Shown here: positions 52,971 to 60,990 of the stretch, one piece after another
How the letters are laid out: the number at the start of each line of letters is the position of its first letter
Position numbering within the stretch: the first letter of the stretch is position 1
Origin: Granulicella sp. dw_53
GTDB lineage: Bacteria; Acidobacteriota; Terriglobia; Terriglobales; Acidobacteriaceae
Direction: 5' to 3'
Length of the DNA: 64,000 nucleotides
NCBI RefSeq assembly: GCF_018449545.1
Contig: NZ_JAAVUR010000002.1
Coordinates: 1 to 64,000, forward strand
Translations under genes and position numbers: made by a program
Notes under the pieces: model-generated
Told to the model about the DNA's origin: nothing
The model's input: the letters and a program-made list of their open reading frames with translations, nothing else
The model's database searches: none

Positions 52971-53186
52971 TTACGGTTGGGCGACACGAACGGCGCTGTC
53001 AGTGTAGAGCTTTGTTTGCCAGAAATCGAGTTCAGATTTGCGGAATTTGACTCTTCTTCCCAACCTTCGATGGGGAATGCGCCCTTCTCTGGCCCATCGA
53101 AGAATAGTAACTGGGTGAATCCCGAGGAGTCTTCCCGCGTCATTCGCTGAAATCAGCGGCTCAAATGTAAATGTATCTGTTTGCAT
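52971..53186 (-). CDS. Excisionase-like HTH protein
   Basis: 71 residues from ATG 53186 (AAGGTG lies upstream; a GTG at 53195 is an alternative). MerR-like winged helix: EPLISANDAGRLLGIHPVTI, RWAREGRIPHRRLGRRVKF, RKSELDFWQ. Such small proteins steer integrases toward excision or act as regulators of mobile elements. It lies 12 bp upstream of the integrase gene and is presumably cotranscribed. Confidence 0.85.
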   Translation of the reverse strand: MQTDTFTFEPLISANDAGRLLGIHPVTILRWAREGRIPHRRLGRRVKFRKSELDFWQTKLYTDSAVRVAQP

Positions 53187-54015
53187 TTTCGTCACCTTAT
53201 TTGAGGTTCAGTCAGACTGTCACGAGATCATCACCGAAGCTCAAGGCATCAATGAATGCTTTTTCTTACCACTCATTCCATCTGAGGCAATAGTACGAGG
53301 ACATGCATTGGTGTACCTTTGCGCGGCGTGATTATCGTTAGTACGTCTGAAGTGAGTGGCTGACGAATTGACGAAGCGATCCTCCTGCTGTCTGTGAGTT
53401 CCTGTCGCTTTGGCAGTTGTAGCTTCAGTGTCACTGCATAGTTTCCCTCACCGCCAGCAAAATCGTTGGAAACTAGAGACCGTGAATTTCAGATAACGAT
53501 CCCCGCTCTCTACCGACTAAACCGAACCCGGGTCCAAGTGGCGATTGATTGTTACTTTTTCAGACTGATTATTTCAGCTGAGGCAATAATCCAGAGATAC
53601 GCCTTGCCGCATCGCAAACTGGTTGACAGGTAAACCTGGTCGGCATTTATTTATGCCCGCGATGAGTAACCGGGAGACGAGTGACATCGAAGCGATTCTT
53701 AAGGTCCTTTCCCTTGGGAGCGAAAGCGATCGTTCAACGTAAAGGAATGGAGACCCTAACTTTATTAGTGCGATTCGGTCCCCTGTCCCAGGGCAGACTT
53801 CGTCCTGATTCAATCAAAGATGGATTTCTGCTTGTCGATGGCCACAAGTCCCACCTGGACGGCTGTATCAGTACATAAATTTGCTCCAGTCTGGAAAATA
53901 CAAATTATGCATGCAGATGAGTGACTTATATCGAACTGGCGATTATTGCCTCAAATGAAACGATCTGCCTATGAAAGAAATAATCGGTACCCTCCTTCTC
54001 GCTTATGTTGAGCAG
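53187..54015. other. Gene-poor island segment with repeated TGAGGCAATA motif
   Basis: About 830 bp upstream of the excisionase without a convincing gene; short frames on both strands lack coding character. It carries three copies of a TGAGGCAATA motif (53283-53292 and 53579-53588 plus, 53944-53953 minus), two of which form a 20-bp inverted repeat. The region could hold integrase arm-binding sites, the excisionase promoter, or a small non-autonomous element. Confidence 0.5.
53573..53960. repeat. 388-bp segment bounded by 20-bp imperfect inverted repeats
   Basis: TTTCAGCTGAGGCAATAATC at 53573-53592 recurs in inverted form at 53941-53960 (reading TTTCATTTGAGGCAATAATC on the minus strand), 18 of 20 matching. 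No clear target-site duplication is visible at the ends. A third, less exact copy at 53276-53294 lies outside. MITE-like element or recombinase-binding sites are both possible. Confidence 0.55.
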
Positions 54016-54698
54016 GTGGATGCAGAGACCGAGCTCGGGCAGATGCGATACTTCCTGGCGATTGCCGAGGGGCACAGCTTTACTCGTGCCGCTAGACGAT
54101 GCCATGGGGCGCAGTCCTCTTTGTCGAGGCAGATCCGCGCTATGGAGGTTTGTCTAGAGACGCGACTCCTTGATCGTCTTCCAAGGGATATTCAACTGAC
54201 TGACGCAGGCAAGATATTCGAGAAGGAAGCAAACAAAGCTTCCCCTGAAAAGTCGTGGCGTAGGATTACATCTACTCTGTTTTGAATCCTTGATCGCAGT
54301 TCTTCCCCACAATCATCCCCTGGAAAAAAGGCCGATCGTCCGGTTGTTCGAACTGAAAAAAGAACAGATCGCAATCGTCTCCCGGCGGGTCGATTCTGGA
54401 TCAGCCAGTGTGGAAGCAAATGCTTCAGAGAGCATGGGCCGACGCGTCTTCCATCGCATATGTCCCGAACTTGATCGAGTTGCTGGATTACGTCGCTCTT
54501 CATCGCAGTATCGGCCTGATCCGAAGCTCTGCGGGGCGTCTCCTGCGAAAGGACGTCCTGTACAAGCCGCTTGCCGATTCGGTCCCGCTTGAGACCGCAC
54601 TGTCATGGAGGGCCGAGAATCGCAGCTCACGTATGCTGTCATTCCGAGACGCGCTGATTGCATTCGGGCAGACAGCCCAATTCAGAACCAGAGTCTAA
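54016..54698 (+). pseudogene. Degraded LysR-type regulator, tandem relative of 55006-55908
   Basis: The first part reads like an intact LysR HTH (LGQMRYFLAIAEGHSFTRAA, SSLSRQIRAMEVCLETRLLD) from GTG 54016, but diverges after KIFEKEANKASPEKS and stops at 54285. The homology resumes in another frame with LIAVLPHNHPLEKRPIVRLF (about 85 residues of the intact relative are missing), then shifts again near 54408 to LIELLDYVALHRSIGLIRSS and DALIAFGQ, ending at 54698. A deletion of ~250 bp and at least two frameshifts are therefore visible. It is a decayed copy of the next gene. Confidence 0.88.
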
Positions 54699-55005
54699 CT
54701 GCAGTTGGCATTGCAGAATTCGCAGGGGGATGCAGATTCTGCAATACCCGGAATGACAAACAAATTTATGCCGCGCTCGACTACTTTTCGCCCGAATTCC
54801 TTTATTTTCGACTGTTTCGCAGAGGTTCAAGGCCCATGCGCAAAATGTAGTGTGCTTGAGACTGAATATTCCTTTCGGGCCGCGAGCAAAATCTACAACA
54901 CAAATGATCAATGGCTTAGGCGCATTTATCAGCTCATGCAGAAACTGCATATCCCTGTTCGAATTTGCATGAGGGGAGTGCGGGTTTCTCGCTTAGGTTG
55001 AGGAA
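54699..55005. other. Spacer between the two LysR copies
   Basis: About 300 bp with no recognisable gene. A frame 54705-55001 is open but has no family resemblance. The intact LysR gene's promoter is presumably here. Confidence 0.4.
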
Positions 55006-55908
55006 GTGCAGAGCGAGATCGAGTTGCGGCAGATGCGATACTTCCTGGCGGTAGCCGAGGAACGAAGCTTCACTCGTGCTGCCAGGCGATGTCATGTCGC
55101 GCAATCCTCCCTATCGAGACAGATCCGCCGGATGGAGATCGATCTGAACGCTCGGCTTTTCGATCGCCTTCCCCAAGATATCCGGCTGACCCCTGCTGGA
55201 AAGATATTCAGAAGTCAGGCAAGCAAAGTCTTGGAGCACAGCCGACGGGCGATCTCGCTTGTGCATGCATTGGAGCGAGAGAAGGATCGGAGATTGAAGG
55301 TAGGACTCTCCACTCTCTGCGATCTGCCACGCATGCGAGTTCTCGTTGAAGCGGCACAGAGATCAGCGCCACAAACCACGGTCGAATGTACGACGGCATA
55401 TACGTCAGAACTATTGTTGGGTTTGCTTCGGGGAAGGCTGGATCTTGCGATTGTCGATCTCCCCATCCGAACTCGGGGGATCAATGCTTTTCCTCTTTCT
55501 TCTGAGCCATTGATCGCAGTCCTTCCCCACCATCATTCTTTGGCGCAGCGACCAATGATGCGGCTGTTTGAACTGAAGAAAGAGCAGCTCATCATCGTTT
55601 CGCGGCAGGTCGATCCCGGATCGGTCGGTGCGGAGGCCATGTTGCGGAAGACAGGTATAGAATCGTCATCGATCAAATTTGCTGCGAACCTGATCGAGTT
55701 GCTGGATGAGGTGGCGCTCCATCGCAGTATCGGCCTGATGCGAAGCTCTGCGTGTCGCCTCCGGCGAGAGGATGTCCTGTACAAGCCACTGGCCGATTCC
55801 GTCCAGCTTGAGACCGCGATTGCATGGAGAGCGCAGAACCGCAGCTCTCAGTTGCTGTCGTTCCGGGATGCGCTGATTGCGTTCGGTCCACGGTCCTTGA
55901 GTGCTTAG
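55006..55908 (+). CDS. LysR-type transcriptional regulator
   Basis: 300 residues from GTG 55006, next to TTGAGGAA. N-terminal winged HTH: LRQMRYFLAVAEERSFTRAA, QSSLSRQIRRMEIDLNARLF, DIRLTPAGKIF. The effector-binding domain follows from ~90 (RRLKVGLSTLCDLPRMRVLVEA, LLGLLRGRLDLAIVDLP, LIAVLPHHHSLAQRP). Inducer and targets are unknown. The adjacent upstream copy is decayed, suggesting a tandem duplication within the island with loss of one member. The next gene is a DNA methyltransferase on the same strand. Confidence 0.93.
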   Translation: MQSEIELRQMRYFLAVAEERSFTRAARRCHVAQSSLSRQIRRMEIDLNARLFDRLPQDIRLTPAGKIFRSQASKVLEHSRRAISLVHALEREKDRRLKVGLSTLCDLPRMRVLVEAAQRSAPQTTVECTTAYTSELLLGLLRGRLDLAIVDLPIRTRGINAFPLSSEPLIAVLPHHHSLAQRPMMRLFELKKEQLIIVSRQVDPGSVGAEAMLRKTGIESSSIKFAANLIELLDEVALHRSIGLMRSSACRLRREDVLYKPLADSVQLETAIAWRAQNRSSQLLSFRDALIAFGPRSLSA

Positions 55909-56215
55909 CGGACATACGTTGCAATGTCTGTGAAACTGGTTTAACTTGATTGCCGCTTCTCATCGTTGACGTCTACTCCAGCAGTAGGTGTTCTCCGCTG
56001 ACTCGGGCACGCGCTCGGGGTCTCTCCGGCGTCCTGCGGCACGGCGGACCTCTGCTTTTCTGGTTCCTCCCCAAACAAAGTTCCTGCAGAGAGCGCGAGA
56101 ACTTTCTTTTAGGTCCCTCCCGAAAAGCGGTCCTGGGCGCTTGGAAGCCGGACCCACTCGCTCAGCTGCGCATGGGTGCCCCGAGTCATCGGGAGATCAC
56201 CTACGGAGTCACATC
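55909..56215. other. Leader region of the DNA methyltransferase gene
   Basis: About 300 bp. The methyltransferase frame stays open back to 55988 but that part is Arg/Ser/Pro-rich without resemblance to the family, and a good ribosome-binding site directly precedes ATG 56216, so I treat it as untranslated. No RNA structure was recognised. Confidence 0.4.
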
Positions 56216-57082
56216 ATGCAGACGAATCGAACCGGCCAACTCTCAGTTCCCATCAACGCAGTTCTTCACGGCGATTGCATCTCCATCATGCGCAGTTTGC
56301 CAGTTAACAGCATCGACCTTATCCTGACCGATCCACCCTATCTGGTTCGCTATCAGGACCGGGAAGGACGATTCATCCAGAACGACAGCAACGCAGACTG
56401 GCTGATACCAGCATTTAGCGAAGCCTATCGCGTTCTCAAACAGGATCGTTTCATGATCTCTTTCTACGGCTGGACGCAGGTCGATAAGTTCTTCCACGCC
56501 TGGCGTAGTGCGGGATTTCGCATCGTTGGCCATCTGGTCTTCCGCAAAAAGTACACGTCAAAATCGCGCTTCCTCAAGTATCAGCATGAGCAAGCTTATC
56601 TGCTGGCGAAGGGAAATCCGACTCTCCCACAAACTCCGATCGCCGATGTCATCGACATGCCCTACTCTGGCAACAAACTCCATCCCACCCAAAAGTCGGT
56701 GGCTGCGCTGAAGCCGCTGATTGATGCTTTCACGCAACAGGGAGACGTTGTGCTGGATCCGTTTTGCGGTTCTGGCTCTACTCTGCTGGCCGCGAAGATC
56801 CTCAACCGCCGCTATCTCGGGATCGAACTCGATACTCAGTACCATGCAGCCGCTACCACGCGGCTGCATGGTGGTGGCATTCGCGCGTCTCAAAGAGTTT
56901 ATGCGCCACAAAAAGAGCAGGCGTCAAGGCCGGTGCCGCCGGTCAGCGGTGCGCTGGGATCTTCATTAGCTATTATCAGGTTCGCAGCCTTGACTCCTGC
57001 TTTTGCGGTGCTCTCTTTCCTGTCATCGCTCGAATGCCAATCTGTTCAGACACTCCAAACGAGATCACTAATCATTAAGTGA
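56216..57082 (+). CDS. Orphan beta-class DNA (adenine-N6 or cytosine-N4) methyltransferase
   Basis: 288 residues from ATG 56216 (CGGAGTCACATC upstream). Motif IV DPPY at 39-42 precedes motif I FCGSG at 173-177 in VVLDPFCGSGSTLLAAKIL, the beta-class order; LHPTQKSV (motif X/III region) lies between. The homology ends near residue 205 at ELDTQYHAAA; the last ~80 residues are low in family character. A perfect 13-bp inverted repeat (56841-56872) lies exactly at this transition. No restriction endonuclease is adjacent, so it is an orphan enzyme, common on integrative elements, perhaps for anti-restriction or epigenetic control. Confidence 0.9.
   Translation: MQTNRTGQLSVPINAVLHGDCISIMRSLPVNSIDLILTDPPYLVRYQDREGRFIQNDSNADWLIPAFSEAYRVLKQDRFMISFYGWTQVDKFFHAWRSAGFRIVGHLVFRKKYTSKSRFLKYQHEQAYLLAKGNPTLPQTPIADVIDMPYSGNKLHPTQKSVAALKPLIDAFTQQGDVVLDPFCGSGSTLLAAKILNRRYLGIELDTQYHAAATTRLHGGGIRASQRVYAPQKEQASRPVPPVSGALGSSLAIIRFAALTPAFAVLSFLSSLECQSVQTLQTRSLIIK
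56841..56872. repeat. Perfect 13-bp inverted repeat inside the methyltransferase gene
   Basis: ACCATGCAGCCGC (56841-56853), loop TACCAC, GCGGCTGCATGGT (56860-56872). It sits where the protein loses family resemblance. As RNA it would form a very stable hairpin. Confidence 0.85.
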
Positions 57083-57414
57083 GAGTCTCGCCTCTTGGGC
57101 TAAAGTCTTTTGACTGCAAATTCCTTCAAGCGCATCTCGAACGTTCGGAGAGTGAATTGGCAATTTACCACTCGTTGAGAAAGCGGTAACGAGCCAATTA
57201 GCCGTTATCACTCGTCCGGATAGCCGGTTTAGTCCAGTGGGCTGGATTTGTAAACACCGGCCGACCTCCGAGGACTGACTCGCCCGTCCGAGAACGGCCG
57301 GCGATAGCGGTCGCCTACGAAATGTTCAGCGGCCTGATAGAAACGTGGGTCACGCCGCTGTCTACTGCCGGTTTTGAGTTTGGCGAAAATCCGGAGCTGC
57401 AAAAGTAGCGGGTC
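57083..57414. other. Intergenic region between the methyltransferase and protease genes
   Basis: About 330 bp between convergent genes. It contains loosely repeated CACTCGT and AGCCGGTT/AGCCGTTA phrases (57165-57235) but no gene, tRNA or clear terminator that I can support. Confidence 0.4.
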
Positions 57415-58404
57415 CTAGCTCGATACGAAGGTGAAGTTCAGTGCATCCATAATTGGGCCAATCGGGCTGAAGACGCTGCCACCACCCTCTGCTTGCCCGA
57501 AGTGAAGCCCCACGATACTTCCTGTTTGCGCATCCAACACCAACGAGCCGGAGTCACCATCCGTTGTGTAGTGCTCGCAAAGCACCTGATTCTTGAAGCA
57601 GATCTGTCCGACTCCGCCGTAGAACATTTTGAAGTGAAAATTCGCGTCCAGGACTTTTCCTGATGTGATGCCTGAGCTCCTGCCTTGTAGAGTTACGGTC
57701 ATGCCAATGCTCACGGCCGCCACCGTGAGAGGCGAAGCTGCATTGGCAATGTTGTATGTGATGTCCGGAAGACTGCCCTCGAACACTTGTGCCAGCGCGG
57801 CATCCATTTCGTTTACAAAGGCGCCACCGCGCACAAAGGGAATGAAATCGCTCAGAGTCGCAACCCAGTTGGTGGGATCAGTTCCCCCATCGACCGTTCC
57901 TGGATATAGGATTTTGTCTCCTTTGGAGGCAAGACCGTTGCGGGCAAGAATATGGGAATTACTCAGCAGGAATCGTGCATCGTCTTTTTGCACAATGGCG
58001 CCAACGGTGCCGGTCAGGCCCGAGATGTGGCCTACGCTGAAACCACTCTCAATAGGCTGGCTCCGAATGAGGTATCCCGGCGAAAAGTTGCCAATTTCCT
58101 TCACGTCGGTAAATGCTGCCTCGCCCTTGGCCGAGGCGAGCACCGCCGGAATCATGTAACGTCGCGAAATCCTGCTGAGTGGCCGCTTCCGTGCAACGTA
58201 AAAACAAATAGAGAGCTCGCCCGTCTCCTGCCCTTGACGCTCTTTTCGGCTGATTCCGATACCAACAATATTAGGATCTTTCAAAGTTACACGAATCTTT
58301 GCAACGTGCATTCCATGGGTGCGTTTAGAACGCGGGGTCCCCGGCATCTCTTCTGCTGTGATGGCCTCAAGGATTCTGAGAAGTCGCTGCGGTGTTACGT
58401 GCAT
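57415..58404 (-). CDS. Trypsin-fold serine protease (NAL1-like), cytosolic
   Basis: 329 residues. The triad reads His151 in RFLLSNSHILARNG, Asp201 in VNEMDAALAQ and Ser285 in TTDGDSGSLVLDAQTG, the chymotrypsin order. The preceding SGLTGTVGAIVQKDD and following IVGLHFGQ support the fold. The N-terminal ~110 residues (LKDPNIVGIGISRKERQGQETG, in part) form an additional domain seen in bacterial relatives of plant NAL1 proteases. No signal peptide is visible. It is 68 bp downstream of the secreted coiled-coil gene and probably in its operon. The substrate is unknown. Confidence 0.85.
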   Translation of the reverse strand: MHVTPQRLLRILEAITAEEMPGTPRSKRTHGMHVAKIRVTLKDPNIVGIGISRKERQGQETGELSICFYVARKRPLSRISRRYMIPAVLASAKGEAAFTDVKEIGNFSPGYLIRSQPIESGFSVGHISGLTGTVGAIVQKDDARFLLSNSHILARNGLASKGDKILYPGTVDGGTDPTNWVATLSDFIPFVRGGAFVNEMDAALAQVFEGSLPDITYNIANAASPLTVAAVSIGMTVTLQGRSSGITSGKVLDANFHFKMFYGGVGQICFKNQVLCEHYTTDGDSGSLVLDAQTGSIVGLHFGQAEGGGSVFSPIGPIMDALNFTFVSS

Positions 58405-58472
58405 CTGTTCCTCCTGGTGGTCAGCGCGGTGGCGGCCAAGGCAGTCCGCCGCCTGAAGCTGAAATTAAAGCG

Positions 58473-60059
58473 TTACTTTCCGAATCCCGAGAATGCCTTG
58501 ATCAGGTTTGTGTTGAAAACCAGCCCAAAGGAGAAGGCAGGGGTGGTTGCAGTTTGCGTCGGCGCTGTTGTTCCTGAGAACAGCGACACCTTGTCTCCAT
58601 TGCTGCAGCCGGAGGTTGTGCTGGTCGTGGTGATCGTCGTTGTGGTGGTCGTCGTGGTGGTGCCGCTGGCGGTTGTTGAAGTTTGGCTCGTATTGGTTGA
58701 GGAAGGTGCCGATGAAAACGACGGGCCAGTCCCGTACCCCGTGCATGCCGTGATGCCTTGCGAAAGCGTCGTCTTGCTGCGCAAGGTAAGACCTGCAAAT
58801 ACCTGGACACCGGGAAAGAATTCATAGCTCGGCGCCGCTGTGAAATTACCGAACGAACTGACCGAGGTGCCCACAAAAATGCCGAATGAACCCTTGGGGC
58901 TATAGGCAGATTGCGTGAGTGTTAGCCCGTGTTGGTTCGTTACGGGGTACGTATCATGGCCAAACGGGTACCATGTCAGACCGGCGATTCCGCTGTACTG
59001 TTGATTGCTCTGTTTCTGTGACAGAACGTATGACGCTGTCCCGCTGACCGTGCTGACCGTGGTTGAACTGTTTGTTCCTGTATTCACGCCGTTAGTCAGC
59101 GTGGTAGTAGATGCGGTGTTAGTCGTTGTGATCACTGTTGGGACAGAGATCACGGAGTAAGCGTTGGAGGGCGCGTTTACGGTGAGTATGCCGCCCCCAG
59201 CGGAAAAGTGGATGATCTTGTGCCTCTCCAGCAACACAGTTGCAACCGTGTCGGATCCCTTGCCGGGGCCGTCCCCGGTACCGGTGTCTACCGAAAACGT
59301 CACCCTTTCCAGGCTATTGTTCGTCACTTTTGTTGCATCGAGAACATACAGCCGATCCATCGAAGAAAGCTGCACTCCCGCCAGCTTCGCACCTTGGGGG
59401 GTAACACCTGTGTCGTCTGGTCCGGTCACAACCACTGACGTTTCGGACATCGAAGAGCCGTCGCCAAACTTTGCGTTGCAGATGAGCACCAGTACCTTTT
59501 CCGTGGTGTACACCTTTGCGACAAAGCCCGGATTATTGATTGGACTAAGCGCAACTCCGTCGCCTTCCTCTTTCCAGAAGAGCTTCCCGTGCGTGGAAGA
59601 GCTGCTCCTTGCTTTCTTCTTCTGCTCCTGTATTGCCTCCGCATCGTCTGCTGCCGCGTTCAGTTGCGCTTGCTTCGTCTTCCGTGATGTAATATCTGTC
59701 TGCAGTGCTGCCTTTTGAGCTTGATCTGTAAGTTTAGTTAACTCCTCTTCTTTATCCTTGATAGTCTGGTGCGCGGCCTCAGCGTCCGCGCGCTTCGTTA
59801 GCGCATCCTGCGCCGCCTGCACGGCGTCCAGTCCCGCGCGCACACCCTCCATGTTGTAGATCAAAATTGGATAGTCCCTTTTCCACGGCTTATCGAGAAG
59901 CCTGCCTGCGGGGGACATCGTGAACAACGACGCCGAATTTGGACATACAGTTTGGAAGGTCTGGGCCTCCAACTGGAGGCGCGCCATGGAGACGGACAAA
60001 ACAACAGCAAAACAAACCCAAGAGACGAGCCTGCCTGATACGCGTAGACGAATTCTCAT
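58473..60059 (-). CDS. Exported coiled-coil protein with Thr-rich tract and barrel-like C-terminus
   Basis: 528 residues from ATG 60059. Signal sequence MRIRLRVSGRLVSWVCFAVVL through SMARLQLEAQ. Residues ~70-150 form a long charged coiled coil (VQAAQDALTKRADAEAAHQT, DKEEELTKLTDQAQKAALQT, AADDAEAIQEQKKKARS). The middle region is beta-rich. Near residue ~460 is a low-complexity run of Thr/Ser (SGTTTTTTTTTITTTSTTSG). The C-terminus alternates aromatic and polar residues (YEFFPGVQVFAGLTLRSKTTL, FSFGLVFNTNLIKAFSGFGK) like the last strands of an outer-membrane barrel. I do not recognise a family. It is transcribed away from the ECF/kinase genes and toward the protease. Confidence 0.8.
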   Translation of the reverse strand: MRIRLRVSGRLVSWVCFAVVLSVSMARLQLEAQTFQTVCPNSASLFTMSPAGRLLDKPWKRDYPILIYNMEGVRAGLDAVQAAQDALTKRADAEAAHQTIKDKEEELTKLTDQAQKAALQTDITSRKTKQAQLNAAADDAEAIQEQKKKARSSSSTHGKLFWKEEGDGVALSPINNPGFVAKVYTTEKVLVLICNAKFGDGSSMSETSVVVTGPDDTGVTPQGAKLAGVQLSSMDRLYVLDATKVTNNSLERVTFSVDTGTGDGPGKGSDTVATVLLERHKIIHFSAGGGILTVNAPSNAYSVISVPTVITTTNTASTTTLTNGVNTGTNSSTTVSTVSGTASYVLSQKQSNQQYSGIAGLTWYPFGHDTYPVTNQHGLTLTQSAYSPKGSFGIFVGTSVSSFGNFTAAPSYEFFPGVQVFAGLTLRSKTTLSQGITACTGYGTGPSFSSAPSSTNTSQTSTTASGTTTTTTTTTITTTSTTSGCSNGDKVSLFSGTTAPTQTATTPAFSFGLVFNTNLIKAFSGFGK

Positions 60060-60372
60060 GTCAATCCTCCAAAATGGTTTTTCAAAGCCAGCCATTTGCG
60101 CCGCATGACCGGCATGTGAGTGGTTCCACGACGCCGACCAAAGTCGCGACGGTTTATCCGGAAAGGCGTATTCGGCAAGAGCGCAAAGGTTCTACGTTTG
60201 CCTTGTCTCTATAAGCGAGAATTTCTAGGAAATGGGGACATCCGTCACAGACGGTCTTAAAAGAACAGATTCGAAAACCTGGTAATCCGCTTCAACTGGT
60301 CCCGCGACCGTGATGATATAACCATGGTAGGCCCCTGTCTCGGATGTTTCGTTCGCTTGCAGAGGAGTAAGT
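60060..60372. promoter_or_regulatory. Divergent promoter region of the ECF/kinase and coiled-coil/protease operons
   Basis: 313 bp between the two divergent starts. A TATAAC at 60317-60322 could serve as a -10 element for the sigma-factor gene, whose ATG has AGAGGAGTAAG upstream; no convincing -35 was found. No ECF-type GGAAC box is obvious on either strand. Confidence 0.4.
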
Positions 60373-60990
60373 ATGCTGTCCATCGACGGCCCCTCAGACC
60401 ATGACATCACCCGCCTGCTCCGAGAGTTACGTACCGGAGGGCCGACGGCCGACGAGAGGCTGATTCGCGCCGTATATAAAGATCTACGACGCCTTGCAGC
60501 CAGTTATCTCCGCAAGGAAGGTGACGACGAAAGCCTTCAACCGACCGAACTCGTCAACGAGGCTTACCTTGGTCTTGCGGACAAAGACAAGGTTGCCTGG
60601 CAGAACCGCTCCCATTTCTTCGCCGTGTCTGCCAAAATCATGCGCCATATCCTCGTCGACCGCGCACGGGCTCGACTCGCGGCCAAGCGTGGCGATGGCC
60701 TGCAACGGGTGGAGCTTGAAGAGACACTTCTCGCTGCACCCGTTACCTCGATTCAGGCGCTGAGCGTACACGAAGCCTTGGAGCGTTTTGAAAAGATCTC
60801 TCCGCGCCAGGCACAAATCATAGAGTTACGTTATTTTGGCGGCCGCAGTAACGCCGAAATTGCCGAAATACTAGGAATCGCCGACCGCACGGTGAAACGA
60901 GACGTCGCCTCTGCTCTGGCTTGGTTCTTCCGCGAACTGCAGCCATCGAACCGCCGTAGTCCTAAAGCTGGAGGCTTCGCGAGTCAATGA
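60373..60990 (+). CDS. ECF sigma factor, acidobacterial/planctomycete TIGR02999-like type
   Basis: 205 residues. Region 2: LIRAVYKDLRRLAASYLRKE, LQPTELVNEAYLGLAD and NRSHFFAVSAKIMRHILVDRARARLAAKRG (in part), the characteristic opening of the TIGR02999 ECF group. Region 4: ALERFEKISPRQAQIIELRYF, GGRSNAEIAEILGIADRTVKRD (in part). The stop overlaps the ATG of the kinase gene (ATGA), so the kinase and sigma factor are made together; no anti-sigma gene is present, suggesting control by phosphorylation. Targets may include the divergent operon. Confidence 0.95.
   Translation: MLSIDGPSDHDITRLLRELRTGGPTADERLIRAVYKDLRRLAASYLRKEGDDESLQPTELVNEAYLGLADKDKVAWQNRSHFFAVSAKIMRHILVDRARARLAAKRGDGLQRVELEETLLAAPVTSIQALSVHEALERFEKISPRQAQIIELRYFGGRSNAEIAEILGIADRTVKRDVASALAWFFRELQPSNRRSPKAGGFASQ

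Noticed and set aside
53574-53878. Short frames of 79 and 65 codons in the gene-poor island segment
   Set aside because: They overlap each other on opposite strands, have no ribosome-binding site or family resemblance, and one spans the inverted-repeat end.
55988-56215. 76-codon in-frame extension of the methyltransferase
   Set aside because: No methyltransferase character and a good ribosome-binding site directly precedes ATG 56216.
57165-57235. Loosely repeated CACTCGT/AGCCGTT phrases considered as a CRISPR-like or tandem array
   Set aside because: Units are short, irregular and not separated by constant-length spacers; no cas genes are near.
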